Source of the DNA: Verrucomicrobiota bacterium
GTDB lineage: Bacteria > Verrucomicrobiota > Verrucomicrobiia > Verrucomicrobiales > DEV007
NCBI GenBank assembly: GCA_018970725.1
Contig: JAGWVU010000037.1
Location: 1 to 49,211 of the forward strand
Reading direction: 5' to 3'
Length of the DNA stretch: 49,211 nt
Positions 39,715 through 48,688 of the stretch are shown here, one piece after another. Numbering within the stretch: position 1 is the stretch's first letter; each line of letters starts with the position of its first letter. The position numbers and the translations under genes were made by a program. Below the pieces are notes generated by a model. It had not been told where the DNA came from. It worked only from the letters and a program-made list of their open reading frames with translations, and searched no databases.

Positions 39715-40755
39715 TCAGGCTTCCGCAGCCCTGACCGATGCATCGCGCCATCGGGTCTTCACCACGACCATGACGAAGGTCAGGATGATGACCACTAACG
39801 TCCAACCCAAGGTTTCCCCGGGCGCCAAATCCTGACCTGGCAGCAACCCGGTCCCGGCGAGGAAAAAGATCAGGGCAAGGTGCCCCACATACATCAAGAG
39901 CGACTCCCGCCCGGCCAGGGCGAGCCAATCCGGTGGATTCTCCCGCACCACACCTTCGCAGATCCATGCCAGGGCGAGAACCCATCCAAGCCGTTCCAGA
40001 AAAAACTCCGGACTGAACGGTGAAAACGATTCACTCGGAATCATCCGGCCCAAGCCTGCCACTAAGACCGCCACGAGCAGACGCAGCCCCGGGCCGAGCG
40101 ACGCCATCGCCCCGCTCATCGCCCCGCACAAGACGAATGCGGACCATGGAAAAAGGGGAAACCACGAACCAGTGGAGACATTGAGGAAAGCCCGCAGCGG
40201 AACCGGGATGGAGAGCCCGGGCCAGCGGGCCAGAGCCGGTGAGGCGCCGATCACGGCCAGCGCGAGCCCGCCCACCATCAGCCACCAGATCCCGTTGCGC
40301 CACCCTTCCGGCAGAAGCTGGATCCCGCGGGTCAGCAGCAGGAGCCCGAAAAGGGAAACGGCCAGGCAAGTCAGCACGTCCACCTGCGTCCCGAACCGGA
40401 TCGCTGCCGTCCAATCTCCCTGCCAAAGTTGCGGAAACGGGAAATGCAAGCCATAGCCGATGAGCCCGATCGTCCCCAACCGCCGCAGCCGCTTTCCGAG
40501 GAAGACCGGACGACCCAGCCCACCCTTCCATGCGGTTCCCTGGACATATCCGGAAATGAAGAGAAAGGAAGGGGCCACGAGGCCGTTGAGATAGGTCAGG
40601 GCGGTGAACCAACCTGTCTCCCGGAGATCCTCCCGCAAAAAGGTGTTGGCCACGTGCGTTTCAATCATGAACACCACTGCCGCCCCCCGGAAGACATCGA
40701 GCCACGCCATCCGCGACAGGATTGGTAGCTGGGGGGACACGACAGGCTGGGACAT
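39715..40755 (-). CDS. DUF1624/HGSNAT-like multi-pass membrane acyltransferase-like protein
   Basis: A 346-residue integral membrane protein. ATG 40755 (MSQPVVSPQLPILSRM) is chosen; the extension upstream has no membrane segments. The N-terminal signature RMAWLDVFRGAAVVFMIETH is the DUF1624/heparan-glucosaminide N-acetyltransferase-like motif, followed by NGLVAPSFLFISGYVQG and about ten transmembrane helices (GLIGYGLHFPFPQLWQGDW, LTCLAVSLFGLLLLTRGIQL, LAWICEGVV, LLMYVGHLALIFFLAGTG). Relatives of this group move acyl groups across membranes to sugars, but many bacterial members are uncharacterised. It sits in a run of same-strand genes between a small membrane protein and the EamA transporter. 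Modification of an envelope sugar is the best guess. Confidence 0.85.
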   Translation of the reverse strand: MSQPVVSPQLPILSRMAWLDVFRGAAVVFMIETHVANTFLREDLRETGWFTALTYLNGLVAPSFLFISGYVQGTAWKGGLGRPVFLGKRLRRLGTIGLIGYGLHFPFPQLWQGDWTAAIRFGTQVDVLTCLAVSLFGLLLLTRGIQLLPEGWRNGIWWLMVGGLALAVIGASPALARWPGLSIPVPLRAFLNVSTGSWFPLFPWSAFVLCGAMSGAMASLGPGLRLLVAVLVAGLGRMIPSESFSPFSPEFFLERLGWVLALAWICEGVVRENPPDWLALAGRESLLMYVGHLALIFFLAGTGLLPGQDLAPGETLGWTLVVIILTFVMVVVKTRWRDASVRAAEA

Positions 40756-40787
40756 CGGCGGGATGCTACGCGCCCCTCTCCTCCCCG

Positions 40788-41255
40788 TCAATGAAGTGGC
40801 GCGAACCGCGTCAGTTGACGCCGCAATCCGATGGCGGTTAGGATCGCAAGGGGCAGGCAGATCAGACCTGGCATCGGATGCAGACTCATCTCCGCCATCC
40901 ACCAAAACGACCCGATCGGATCAAAAATGTAGCCGGGAGGCTCGACAATTTCCATGACACCTCGGAAATGAACCCCGGTGACCTTGAGGACCGCGAGGTG
41001 GGACCAGGTGAGGAACCAGGCGAACGAGCCTGCTCCCAAGGGCAGGGATACAAGGCCCAGCACGACCACCTGCCATCTTCGGGCCCGGACCAGCAACGGA
41101 GCCATTCCAGCGGATAGGAGCAACCCGGTCAAGGCCCCGCTCAGAACCACGGTCGCGGCTTGCCCGGGAGGGTGCAGCAGTTCACTGAGAAATCCCGGAA
41201 CCAAGGACCACAAGACCCCGGCTCCCGCGCCCCATGCCAGCCCGATCCGTTTCAT
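40788..41255 (-). CDS. Small multi-pass membrane protein of unknown function
   Basis: A 155-residue hydrophobic protein with four likely transmembrane helices: MKRIGLAWGAGAGVLWSLVP (1-20), AATVVLSGALTGLLLSAGMA, WQVVVLGLVSLPLGAGSFAW and MPGLICLPLAILTAIGL near the C-terminus. A longer loop between helices 3 and 4 contains GVMEIVEPPGYIFDPIGSFW. No family is recognised. It is same-strand with, and 32 bp upstream of, the DUF1624 gene, and 57 bp after the SGNH hydrolase gene, so it probably belongs to the same transcript. Confidence 0.72.
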   Translation of the reverse strand: MKRIGLAWGAGAGVLWSLVPGFLSELLHPPGQAATVVLSGALTGLLLSAGMAPLLVRARRWQVVVLGLVSLPLGAGSFAWFLTWSHLAVLKVTGVHFRGVMEIVEPPGYIFDPIGSFWWMAEMSLHPMPGLICLPLAILTAIGLRRQLTRFAPLH

Positions 41256-41312
41256 CTTCAGTCCTTGCTTACGCCCATTCCGCGCTCCGGGAAACGCAGG
41301 GCTTCATGGTTC

Positions 41313-42134
41313 TTAAAACAAGGGCCTCAACCGCGCCGCGTAGACCGCATAACCTTCCACGGAAAGATGGATACGATCCGGGATGAACAACTCTTGTCGC
41401 AGCGTTCCGTCGGGCTTGGTGAAATCACTCCAGAGATCGAGCACCCGCACGTTGGGATCGTCCTCGAGCTTGAGCGGATCCAACGCGGCGTTGGTCTTCT
41501 TGATATCCTCGTAAAACCGGTTCCCCGGCTCATGGGCCGGAAGGATCTTGGCGAGGATGAGGCGGGCCTGGGGAAACTTCTCGCGCAAGTTCCGGACGCA
41601 CATGGCAATTCCGCTCGCGGCGGCCTCGATCCCGGTTTCCGGCGTGAAGAACATGTTGTTATTGCCGATCATGAGAACCATGGCTTTTGGCTCCAATCCG
41701 GCGACCCCTCCGTGATCGAGGCGCCAGAGGACGTTCTGCGTCTTGTCTCCGCCAATCCCGATGTTCATCGCCTTGAATTGGGGAAAATTCCGCGCCCAGG
41801 AATCTCCCCACTGGAGAGTGATGCTGTCGCCAACGAGCAGAACATCGACCGGGCCCTTGCACGCCTCCACCTGTTCCACCAGCTTGGTATGGACATCCAG
41901 CCAGCTGCTGCCGCCCCAATTTCCGGCTGAGGGAACCACCGGCCAGAGGTCGGGCAGATGCTTGCCGGACTCGCGGCCCGGGCGACGCTCATGTTCCGCC
42001 GTGAGGATATAGGCCCGCTCTTCCGGAGTGAGCGGCCAACCCGTCTTCTGGGGTTCCGCGGTGGCGTGTGGGTAGTCGATCGCTAAGGCCGGGGCGAGAC
42101 CGGCCCCGAGGAGAAGGAGGGTGCGTAGGTTCAT
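41313..42134 (-). CDS. Secreted SGNH/GDSL hydrolase
   Basis: A 273-residue exported esterase-like enzyme. The N-terminus MNLRTLLLLGAGLAPALA is a signal peptide. All four SGNH blocks are visible: S104 in VGDSITLQWGDSW (block I), the glycine of MNIGIGGDKTQNVLWRL (block II, near 126-129), the asparagine of MIGNNNMFF (block III, about 158-160) and the D253/H256 pair in PDRIHLSVEGY (block V). It resembles platelet-activating-factor acetylhydrolase-like lipases/deacetylases, which in such bacteria often remove acetyl groups from polysaccharides. It lies 39 bp after the DUF1552 gene on the same strand, so it may be part of the same sigma-controlled polymer-use unit. Substrate unknown. Confidence 0.93.
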   Translation of the reverse strand: MNLRTLLLLGAGLAPALAIDYPHATAEPQKTGWPLTPEERAYILTAEHERRPGRESGKHLPDLWPVVPSAGNWGGSSWLDVHTKLVEQVEACKGPVDVLLVGDSITLQWGDSWARNFPQFKAMNIGIGGDKTQNVLWRLDHGGVAGLEPKAMVLMIGNNNMFFTPETGIEAAASGIAMCVRNLREKFPQARLILAKILPAHEPGNRFYEDIKKTNAALDPLKLEDDPNVRVLDLWSDFTKPDGTLRQELFIPDRIHLSVEGYAVYAARLRPLF

Positions 42135-42173
42135 GGAAACGATTGAAAGAAGGTGAGATGCCTGACGACAGGC

Positions 42174-43415
42174 TCACAGCGTGATGGTTCCGTTGCTGCT
42201 GGAAAATTGATCCATCCCGAAGCCGGCCTGTTGCAGCATGGTGACAAAGAGATTGGCGAGAGGTTTGTTCCGTTGCCGGTCGAACGCGAGATGCCGCCCA
42301 TGGACAAAACCGCCACCGGCAAGCAGGATGGGCAGGTTTTTGGTATCGTGGGCATTGGCGTTGCTCAGGTTGGATCCATACAACACCATCGTCCGGTCCA
42401 ACAGAGACCCGCCGGGTTCCGGGGTGGCGGCCAATCCATCCAACAACCCTGCCAGGCTGCGGAACTGCGCCTCCTCGATCTTGCGCAGCTCAGCCATCTT
42501 CGCCTCGTCGTTCCCATGATGGGTCAGGGCATGCGTCTGGTTCCTCACCCCCGGAATCCTTGGCGTGACCAACAACGGCCCAAGGTAAACACTGACCACC
42601 CGCGTGCTGTCGGTTTCCAAAGCAAGCCGCAGGGTGTCATACATGAGATTCGTCTGCGCCTCCACTTCCGCTTCGTCCGGAACATCCCGCGGTTCGGGAA
42701 GCGCCACGGCCGGCTTGGGCTTGCGCTCCCAGGCTTCCGCATGCTGCAGCCTTGTTTCCAACTCCCGGACCGAAGTGGAATACTGCTCCAACCGTTCCCG
42801 GTCCCGGGCAGGCAGCCCCTTTTCCAAACGCTTCATCTCGTCGCGCACGAAGTCGAGAATGCTCCCGCCCTTGCGCAGTTCCCCGATGTTGCGCTCCACC
42901 TCCGTCGCCGTGCCTTGGACGAACAACTTGCGGTAGAGCGCGGCCGGGCTTGCTTCCGGTGGAATCGGCACCCCGTCCCGCGTCGTGCTCGGCGTGCCCT
43001 CATGCCCCTTGCCCACCCTCAGCACCAGCGAGGCGAACCGGGTTTGCGCCCCGATCTGTTCCGCCGCCCATTGGTCCACCGAGAGCGTGTTCTGGAACTG
43101 GCTCGCCGCCGGGTGCGGCGCTCCGCTGAGGAAGCTCTTTTCCGAGAGGTGCTGTCCGTCCACTCCCGGGTGCGAAAGGCCGCTGAAGACCGTGAACCGC
43201 TCCCGATGCCTCTGGAGCAGTTCCAAATAGGGCGTCGGCTCGTATTCCCGGCCAGTGCCCGTCGGAAAAAAATAGCGGGGCATCACCCCCATGTTGGTCA
43301 TGATGAAGACCATGCGGCGCGGCGGAGCCCCGGCGGCCCCGGTGGATTCCAGAAGCGGCAACGCCAACAGGGTGCCGGCAGCGCGGAGAAAAGAACGGCG
43401 CTCGATCGTTTTCAT
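42174..43415 (-). CDS. DUF1552 family secreted protein
   Basis: A 413-residue DUF1552 protein. The N-terminus ERRSFLRAAGTLLALPLL has a twin-arginine export motif, so it is probably exported folded. Recognisable family parts are PPRRMVFIMTNMGVMPRYFF, FTVFSGLSHPGVDGQHLSEK, SVDQWAAEQIGAQTRFASL, LRKGGSILDFVRDEMKRL, HALTHHGNDEAKMAELRKIE and DRTMVLYGSNLSNANAHD. The family is related in outline to DUF1501 and is almost always next to a DUF1592-type cytochrome protein, as here: its ATG overlaps the end of that gene in an ATGA. The role is unknown; a metal-dependent hydrolase-like function has been suggested by fold only. Confidence 0.95.
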   Translation of the reverse strand: MKTIERRSFLRAAGTLLALPLLESTGAAGAPPRRMVFIMTNMGVMPRYFFPTGTGREYEPTPYLELLQRHRERFTVFSGLSHPGVDGQHLSEKSFLSGAPHPAASQFQNTLSVDQWAAEQIGAQTRFASLVLRVGKGHEGTPSTTRDGVPIPPEASPAALYRKLFVQGTATEVERNIGELRKGGSILDFVRDEMKRLEKGLPARDRERLEQYSTSVRELETRLQHAEAWERKPKPAVALPEPRDVPDEAEVEAQTNLMYDTLRLALETDSTRVVSVYLGPLLVTPRIPGVRNQTHALTHHGNDEAKMAELRKIEEAQFRSLAGLLDGLAATPEPGGSLLDRTMVLYGSNLSNANAHDTKNLPILLAGGGFVHGRHLAFDRQRNKPLANLFVTMLQQAGFGMDQFSSSNGTITL

Positions 43416-45979
43416 TTCGTGCGGAACAACGGACTTCGGGAAATGGCGTGCAACAGGGTTCGGACACCGTATCCGGACGACTTCGTCTCCGCCACGATCC
43501 GATCCAGTTCGCGCCGGTCCGCGAACCCGGTCTCCGCCCCGGTTGCGTAGACCAGCAGGTGCCCGGCAAAGGCCCGCGCGATGCGTTCCGGCTCCGCCCG
43601 CAGGATCCTCCGGAACCCGCCGGGATCCGAAAACGATTCCCCCTTCGCGGTCTCGCCGCTGGGATCCACGGGGGGACCAGCCTTGTAACGCACGCCGGTT
43701 CCATCTGGAAAACGAAATCCGACCGGGACGCCTTGGTCCAAGGAACGATAGCGCTCCCGATACCCTCCGATGACATCGTAACTCTCCAGCGCGAAGCCCG
43801 CCGGATCCATCTTGCGATGACAGGCAGAACAGGCCGCGTCGGCCCGATGCCTCGACAATTGTTCGCGGATGGTGGTGGCGCCCCGCGTGTCCGGATCAAT
43901 CGCCGGGATTCCCGGCGGAGGGGGCGGGATGCGTTCCCCCAGAATCCTTTCCATGACAAAGGCACCGCGCACCACCGGTGAGGAAACCGTCCCGTTGGCG
44001 GTCACCTTGAGGACCGCGGCCTGGGTCAGGAACCCGCCCCGGTGACTCTCCGCGGGCACAACCACCCGGCGAATATCCGGCCCCGCCACGCCCGGGATCC
44101 CGTAATGCTCCGCCAGACGCTGGTTCAACATGGCGAAGTCCGATTCCACGAAATGCACGACGGAGAGATCCCGGTCGATCAGCTCCCGGAAAAAGGCACG
44201 GCTCTCCGCCAGCATCGATTCCTTGAGATACAGCTGGTATTCCGGATACAGGGTCACATCGGGATCCGTGGCATCGATATCACGCAACCGGAGCCACTGA
44301 TCCAGAAAATCCCTGACAAACCGCTCGCCACCGGGACCATCGAGGAGCCGGTCCACTTGCCCGCGCCAGACTTTTTCCTCCCGCAAGCGCCCCTGCCGGG
44401 CCAACGCCAACAACTCGTCATCCGGGGTGGAATGATGCAACCAGAAGGACAAACGGGTCGCCATCTGGAAATCATCGAGTTCGCCCGGTGGCTCCAGCCG
44501 GTAGAGAAAACGAGGGGAAGTCAGCGCCGCTTTGCAGGCATGCCTCATGGCCAGCTCGAAACAATCTTTCTTCTCCACGCGTTCCGCCACCAAAGCCACG
44601 TAACGCTCCACTTCCTCAGCGCTCACGGGCCCGCGGAAGGCACGCCCGAGAAACGGCGTGAGGAGGCGCCTGGCATCCGCCAGAGGTTGCTTGCTGCGCA
44701 CCGTATGCAGCGGTGCATCCCGGGCCGCCAACGGCAGATCATGTGGCTTAGGCCAGCCGTATCCCAGCAACTGGACCGGCTTCACCCGGGGCGGCGGCGC
44801 GGTTCCTTCCTGCGGATCAAAGGGCTCGATCGGAAGATCTCCGAAAATGCGGCGATGGCTCTCCGGCGGCCAATGCTCGAAAAGCGGCCCCTCGACCTCC
44901 AACCAATCCACCACCGTGGCCGGCCCCACATACTCCGAACCCGGGGTGCGTTGGTGGGTTTGCAAGCCAGTCCAGAAAAAGGAGGCCGGATCGAAGATGA
45001 TCTCGTCGCCCATCCCGAGCCATGGCGTGAGTTCATAAACCCGGGGCGAAAGCGACGGCGCCTCGAAATAGCCGAGCGTGCGCGGCCCGGCGTGGAGCCT
45101 GGCACATTGCGACGAGCGCGCCGGTTCGATCTTTCCGGCGTTCCAGTGAAAGCTCCACGTGGAGAGCCTGAGCCGGTAGCGACCGGCATGCATCGGCGCC
45201 AGAAGCAGGCTCTTGCGCCACCCCTCCAGATTGGGCGTCAGCAACGCCACCGACTGCCGCAACCTCCAAAACTCCGGGGCCTTGATCTTTGCAAGGTCAG
45301 CCAGGTCCCCCTTCACGGCGGGCACCGGCCACACCGGATCCGGTTGCCCTTCCTTGAGGAGGATGGCGCTCCCGAGTTTCAGGTTCATGTCGAACTTGAA
45401 GGACTCGGTCGGATAAATCCTGCGCTTCACCACCGGCGGCGGGGTCGCGCGGGTCGCGATGGCAGCATCCAAGGCGCGATCGGCCGCTTCCATAAACTTC
45501 GCGAGTTGGACATGGGAGAGATCGAGCGCCTCCCCCACCTTGTCCAGCCCTTGCCGGGTGCCATCCGCCGGCAACAGATCCGCCAACGGGAGCTCAGGCA
45601 AGACCAACAGATCCCTCACCGCCTGCTCGTATTCGTGCCGCGTGAGACGACGCAGGATCGCCCTTCCTCGGGAATCGATCCTCGCCTTGTCCTCCTTCAC
45701 CAACGCCTGCTCGAGAGCATCGAGAAAGGCGCGCCGCGCCTCGCCGGAAGGCTGTTTTTTGTCCTTGGGAGGCATCTCGCCGCCGGCGACAACATCGTGG
45801 ATCCGGACCCGGATCTCGAAGGATTGGGCAGAATCCGGCAGACTCAGATCCACGCCGCCCTTCCTCGTCTCCCGGTCATGACAGGCCAGACAATGGGATT
45901 CCAAAAAGCTCTCCATCCCGGCGCACCTGGCAGGGAGCGACGGGATGAACCACAAGAGGAGAAAAAGAAACCGTTTCAT
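43412..45979 (-). CDS. Large secreted c-type-cytochrome-like protein (DUF1587/1592/1588/1585 architecture)
   Basis: An 855-residue exported protein with signal peptide MKRFLFLLLWFIPSLPARC. A heme c motif C30-L-A-C33-H34 (SHCLACHDRETRKGG) opens a planctomycete-cytochrome domain. Then: DUF1587 (RLTRHEYEQAVRDLLVL), a long insertion (about 190-420), DUF1595/1592 (LLTPFLGRAFRGPVSAEEVE, MATRLSFWLHHSTPDDELL, FVRDFLDQWLRLRDIDATD), DUF1588 (HRGGFLTQAAVLKVTANGTV, ACSACHRKMDPAGFALESYD, with a second CxxCH) and DUF1585 at the end (AFAGHLLVYATGAETGF). It is coupled to DUF1552 by a 4-bp overlap and follows the anti-sigma-like gene by 6 bp. Two heme motifs imply an electron-transfer role outside the cytoplasm; the substrate is unknown. 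Confidence 0.95.
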   Translation of the reverse strand: MKRFLFLLLWFIPSLPARCAGMESFLESHCLACHDRETRKGGVDLSLPDSAQSFEIRVRIHDVVAGGEMPPKDKKQPSGEARRAFLDALEQALVKEDKARIDSRGRAILRRLTRHEYEQAVRDLLVLPELPLADLLPADGTRQGLDKVGEALDLSHVQLAKFMEAADRALDAAIATRATPPPVVKRRIYPTESFKFDMNLKLGSAILLKEGQPDPVWPVPAVKGDLADLAKIKAPEFWRLRQSVALLTPNLEGWRKSLLLAPMHAGRYRLRLSTWSFHWNAGKIEPARSSQCARLHAGPRTLGYFEAPSLSPRVYELTPWLGMGDEIIFDPASFFWTGLQTHQRTPGSEYVGPATVVDWLEVEGPLFEHWPPESHRRIFGDLPIEPFDPQEGTAPPPRVKPVQLLGYGWPKPHDLPLAARDAPLHTVRSKQPLADARRLLTPFLGRAFRGPVSAEEVERYVALVAERVEKKDCFELAMRHACKAALTSPRFLYRLEPPGELDDFQMATRLSFWLHHSTPDDELLALARQGRLREEKVWRGQVDRLLDGPGGERFVRDFLDQWLRLRDIDATDPDVTLYPEYQLYLKESMLAESRAFFRELIDRDLSVVHFVESDFAMLNQRLAEHYGIPGVAGPDIRRVVVPAESHRGGFLTQAAVLKVTANGTVSSPVVRGAFVMERILGERIPPPPPGIPAIDPDTRGATTIREQLSRHRADAACSACHRKMDPAGFALESYDVIGGYRERYRSLDQGVPVGFRFPDGTGVRYKAGPPVDPSGETAKGESFSDPGGFRRILRAEPERIARAFAGHLLVYATGAETGFADRRELDRIVAETKSSGYGVRTLLHAISRSPLFRTK

Positions 45980-45985
45980 CCCGCG

Positions 45986-46924
45986 TCAATACCTTGCCAC
46001 CCGAACCGGAAGCACCGGCTGAGTCTTGAGCGATAGCCTCACATCATCGACAAAGAGTCCTTCCAGACTGGCAGGCCGCAGGTTCGCCCGCGCGGCCACC
46101 TGCACCACCGCGAAATCCGCTTGTGACGGGATCAGGCAACGCGCGGTCAACTCCTCCCACCGCCGCGGCGACCCGCCGGGAAAATCCCCGCTCATCGAGC
46201 CGCTCGCCACCGCCTCCCCCAGGTTCCCGGGCCAGCGCCCGGCAAGGACTTCAGGTGCCCCGCGAAAAAGAAACACCTGACAGGTGAATGTCACCGAGCC
46301 TTGCGGAGCTTCGCGGGCGTCGCGAAACCGCGCCGATACCTGAAGCACCGCATCGCCCCCTTCCGCCAACTGCCTCCGCAAGGGACGGAGGTCGATCCAT
46401 TGGAACACGTCGCAGGAAATGGCCTGTCCACCGGGCGCCGAGAGATCCGGTCCCGCGCGCAGAAATTGCAAGACGCGCCGGCCCTCGGCTGCGTCCGGAC
46501 TGGCCACCACTTCCGCCTCATCGCCGCTCCAGACGGAAATCCGCCGGGGAAAACCAGCCGGGATCGGTCCCTCGCCTTGCTCGAATCCCCCGTCCGCAAG
46601 TTCAATCAGCCGGGAAAGGGTGGCCACGGCCCGAGGCGAAGCGCAAAACAGTCCCACGGCCAAACCGGCGGCGGCGGCGGCGAGGGAACGCCAAGGCAAC
46701 CAATGGCGGCGCGGAACCGCCTTATCCCACCCGGTCGCGGCGCTTCTCCCGGCCGAAGCAAGCACCGCCGCCCGGGTCTGCCGCGCAAACAAAACCTCGT
46801 CCGCGAAGCGTTTCAGGTGGGCCGGATCCGACCGGAGCCAAGCCCGCAACGCCTCGCGCCCGGCGACGGAGAGGGTATCGTCGAGATAGCTTTCGATGAG
46901 TTCTTCCGGATCGTCCGCGTTCAT
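45986..46924 (-). CDS. Membrane anti-sigma-like protein with extracytoplasmic jelly-roll-like domain
   Basis: A 312-residue protein; ATG 46924 (MNADDPEELIESYLDD) is used, 8 bp after the sigma-factor stop. The N-terminal 60 residues (LIESYLDDTLSVAGREALRA, HLKRFADEVLFARQTRAAVL) resemble the anti-sigma segment found next to this sigma-factor type. One transmembrane helix follows at about 80-100 (SLAAAAAGLAVGLF). The outer 200 residues are beta-rich: ELADGGFEQGEGPIPAGFPR, FQWIDLRPLRRQLAEGGDAV, VLQVSARFRDAREAPQGSV, FVDDVRLSL, a pattern like carbohydrate-binding jelly rolls (CBM4/9-like). I infer that it holds the sigma factor until a ligand outside is met. The domain assignment is by pattern only. 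Confidence 0.75.
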   Translation of the reverse strand: MNADDPEELIESYLDDTLSVAGREALRAWLRSDPAHLKRFADEVLFARQTRAAVLASAGRSAATGWDKAVPRRHWLPWRSLAAAAAGLAVGLFCASPRAVATLSRLIELADGGFEQGEGPIPAGFPRRISVWSGDEAEVVASPDAAEGRRVLQFLRAGPDLSAPGGQAISCDVFQWIDLRPLRRQLAEGGDAVLQVSARFRDAREAPQGSVTFTCQVFLFRGAPEVLAGRWPGNLGEAVASGSMSGDFPGGSPRRWEELTARCLIPSQADFAVVQVAARANLRPASLEGLFVDDVRLSLKTQPVLPVRVARY

Positions 46925-46932
46925 ATCGCCAT

Positions 46933-47463
46933 TCAAGCGTCGCTCCCGGAAGGTCCGAGCTCCCGTTCCACACACCCCCGCAACCGCTCGCGGATGCGAC
47001 GCAACGCCATGCGGACCGAGGCTTCCGTGCCGCCCTCCCGACCGGCGATCTGCGCGGCGTTCAAGTCGTCGAAATAGCGCAGCCGCACCAACCTCCGCGC
47101 ATGGGTCCCCAACCGTCCGAGGCAAATTTGCAGCGCCGCCTCCCGATCACTCGCCTCCGGAGCGATTTCCGCCCAGCTCCGGGTGAACCGCTCCAGCAGA
47201 TCCTCATCGAAGGTCAGAAGGTCGCGAACCAGATCCCGTCGCAAACCCAGCACCTGAAACCGGGCCACTCCCAACGCCCACGCCAAGAATGGGCGGGTTA
47301 CGTCATATTCCGGGAACCGGCGGAAGAGCACCATGGCGGTCTCTTGGATGGCATCCTGCGCCGCCGCATGATCCCGGACCAAAGAATGGATGTAATTCGC
47401 CACCACGGGCTGCGCGGTCGTCCAATGTCGGAGAAACTGCTCCTGTTCGCGGTCGTTCAACAT
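46933..47463 (-). CDS. ECF sigma factor, Rhodopirellula/Verrucomicrobium-type
   Basis: A 176-residue sigma-70-family factor with only regions 2 and 4, so an ECF factor. Region 2 (about 15-85) has YIHSLVRDHAAAQDAIQETA and FRRFPEYDVTRPFLAWALGV; region 4 (about 115-165) has LRYFDDLNAAQIAGREGG and VRMALRRIRERLRGCVE. The run FLRHWTTAQPVVANYI, YDVTRPFLAWALG and the C-terminal Cys match my memory of the sigma-70 group restricted to Rhodopirellula and Verrucomicrobium, usually found beside planctomycete cytochrome-type genes, as here. It is the first gene of the operon with the anti-sigma-like, cytochrome-type and DUF1552 genes and probably controls its own transcription; I could not place the promoter in the 110 bp upstream. 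Confidence 0.93.
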   Translation of the reverse strand: MLNDREQEQFLRHWTTAQPVVANYIHSLVRDHAAAQDAIQETAMVLFRRFPEYDVTRPFLAWALGVARFQVLGLRRDLVRDLLTFDEDLLERFTRSWAEIAPEASDREAALQICLGRLGTHARRLVRLRYFDDLNAAQIAGREGGTEASVRMALRRIRERLRGCVERELGPSGSDA

Positions 47464-47573
47464 CTGCCTTGAAACATTGCCGCCACGGACCGGAAACGTA
47501 ACGGAATATTTTCACGGCCGACGGCGGAACGGAATCCGCAGTCCCGGCAACTGGAACGCCCGTGTCATCAAAG

Positions 47574-48650
47574 TCAACCGGTCGACAACCGCCGGAACAT
47601 GGACCGTTTGGCCGCCAGCAATCGCTCGTCAACCACCTTGACCACTTCGTCTTCCCGGGTAGATCCCACGGAACCGGTCTCCTCAATCGGAACTTCCTTT
47701 TCCAGAATGACCCGACCGCCAATTGGCAGCACCGTCGTTCCCTGATCGGTGTGAGTCATCACGATTTCCCGGACCTTACGATAAAGTCCGGCTCCACCTT
47801 CCGAGATCTGTTTCTTGAGATCCTCAATCATCTGCCGTTCCCTGGCGGTGCTCGAATCACCTCCACCAATCACCTCCAGGGGAATTCGGTTCTCGCGGAA
47901 TTGAATTCGCACCAGATCACTTAGGAAAAGCCGGGAAACACACTCTTCCATCGCCATTCCTCGCTTCAGATCAAGAGTTGACTGAACGATGACAATTTGG
48001 TCATCCGAAAGGAATAGCGTCGCGGTCACAATCGGATTGGTCTCGAAAACGATCTCCGATCCCGTTTCCACCCGGACAACGTCAGTGGTCTTGTTCCAAG
48101 GGGCTGGCCCGAAGAAGAAAACGCTGTGGCGTCCGATCTTTACTAGCTGCTCAAGAATGGTTGCATCTGCCGGATCATCGTCCTTTTCGTAAAGATCCGG
48201 AGCGTCGAACTCCTTCAGATCCTCAATATCAAGGCGCGTGAGGCCAAAAGCCCGCTTCCGGGCACGGAGCAGATCATGAAGCTTAGCTCGACGGAACTCC
48301 TCGAGGTAACTGTGGTTCAGTTTCTGTGCACGCTCGGTCTGCTTTTTGCCGGCCAGATACTTTCCAAGCGATTGGAGCCCTGCCACCAGACAGATTATAA
48401 TGCTCACAACCATGATAAGAACACAGATCGCTCCGATGGTCTCCGCCACCTCCGACGGTCGATCCATCCCTACCTGATACAAGATGCCGGGTAAAATTTG
48501 CGCCGAGACCCAAAATCCGACCCCCGAACCAAGCAGTGCCTTCAGGCAGGATGGAACTGCGCTTCTCGTCCATTTGGGAGGCTCGGTGCTTCCGTGTTTT
48601 TCAAGCTTTGTGAAAAAGCTAACAACTTTAGAACGGTCAATCTTAGCCAT
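47574..48650 (-). CDS. Membrane protein of unknown function with a large cytoplasmic domain
   Basis: A 358-residue protein starting at ATG 48650 (MAKIDRSKVVSFFTKLEKHG). Two hydrophobic helices, about 38-60 (LLGSGVGFWVSAQILPGILY) and about 68-92 (IGAICVLIMVVSIIICLVAG), form a hairpin; the rest should be cytoplasmic. A Lys/Arg-rich helical stretch (RAKLHDLLRARKRAFGLTRL) leads to a beta-rich domain with TDVVRVETGSEIVFETNPIV, TATLFLSDDQIVIVQSTLDL and MAMEECVSRLFLSDLVRIQF, reading like a PH- or GRAM-type lipid/protein binding fold. The C-terminal part (EREMI-type coiled coil, SEGGAGLYRKVREIVM) is helical. I recognise no family. It follows the truncated right-edge gene by 38 bp, so it is likely the second gene of that unit. 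Confidence 0.8.
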   Translation of the reverse strand: MAKIDRSKVVSFFTKLEKHGSTEPPKWTRSAVPSCLKALLGSGVGFWVSAQILPGILYQVGMDRPSEVAETIGAICVLIMVVSIIICLVAGLQSLGKYLAGKKQTERAQKLNHSYLEEFRRAKLHDLLRARKRAFGLTRLDIEDLKEFDAPDLYEKDDDPADATILEQLVKIGRHSVFFFGPAPWNKTTDVVRVETGSEIVFETNPIVTATLFLSDDQIVIVQSTLDLKRGMAMEECVSRLFLSDLVRIQFRENRIPLEVIGGGDSSTARERQMIEDLKKQISEGGAGLYRKVREIVMTHTDQGTTVLPIGGRVILEKEVPIEETGSVGSTREDEVVKVVDERLLAAKRSMFRRLSTG

Positions 48651-48688
48651 AAACCGAAACTATCCCATCATTCCCGATTCACTCGACA

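Noticed and set aside
44042-46036. 664-residue plus-strand frame opposite the cytochrome-type gene
   Set aside because: The minus strand carries two CxxCH motifs and all DUF motifs; the plus frame is Arg/Pro/His-rich shadow sequence.
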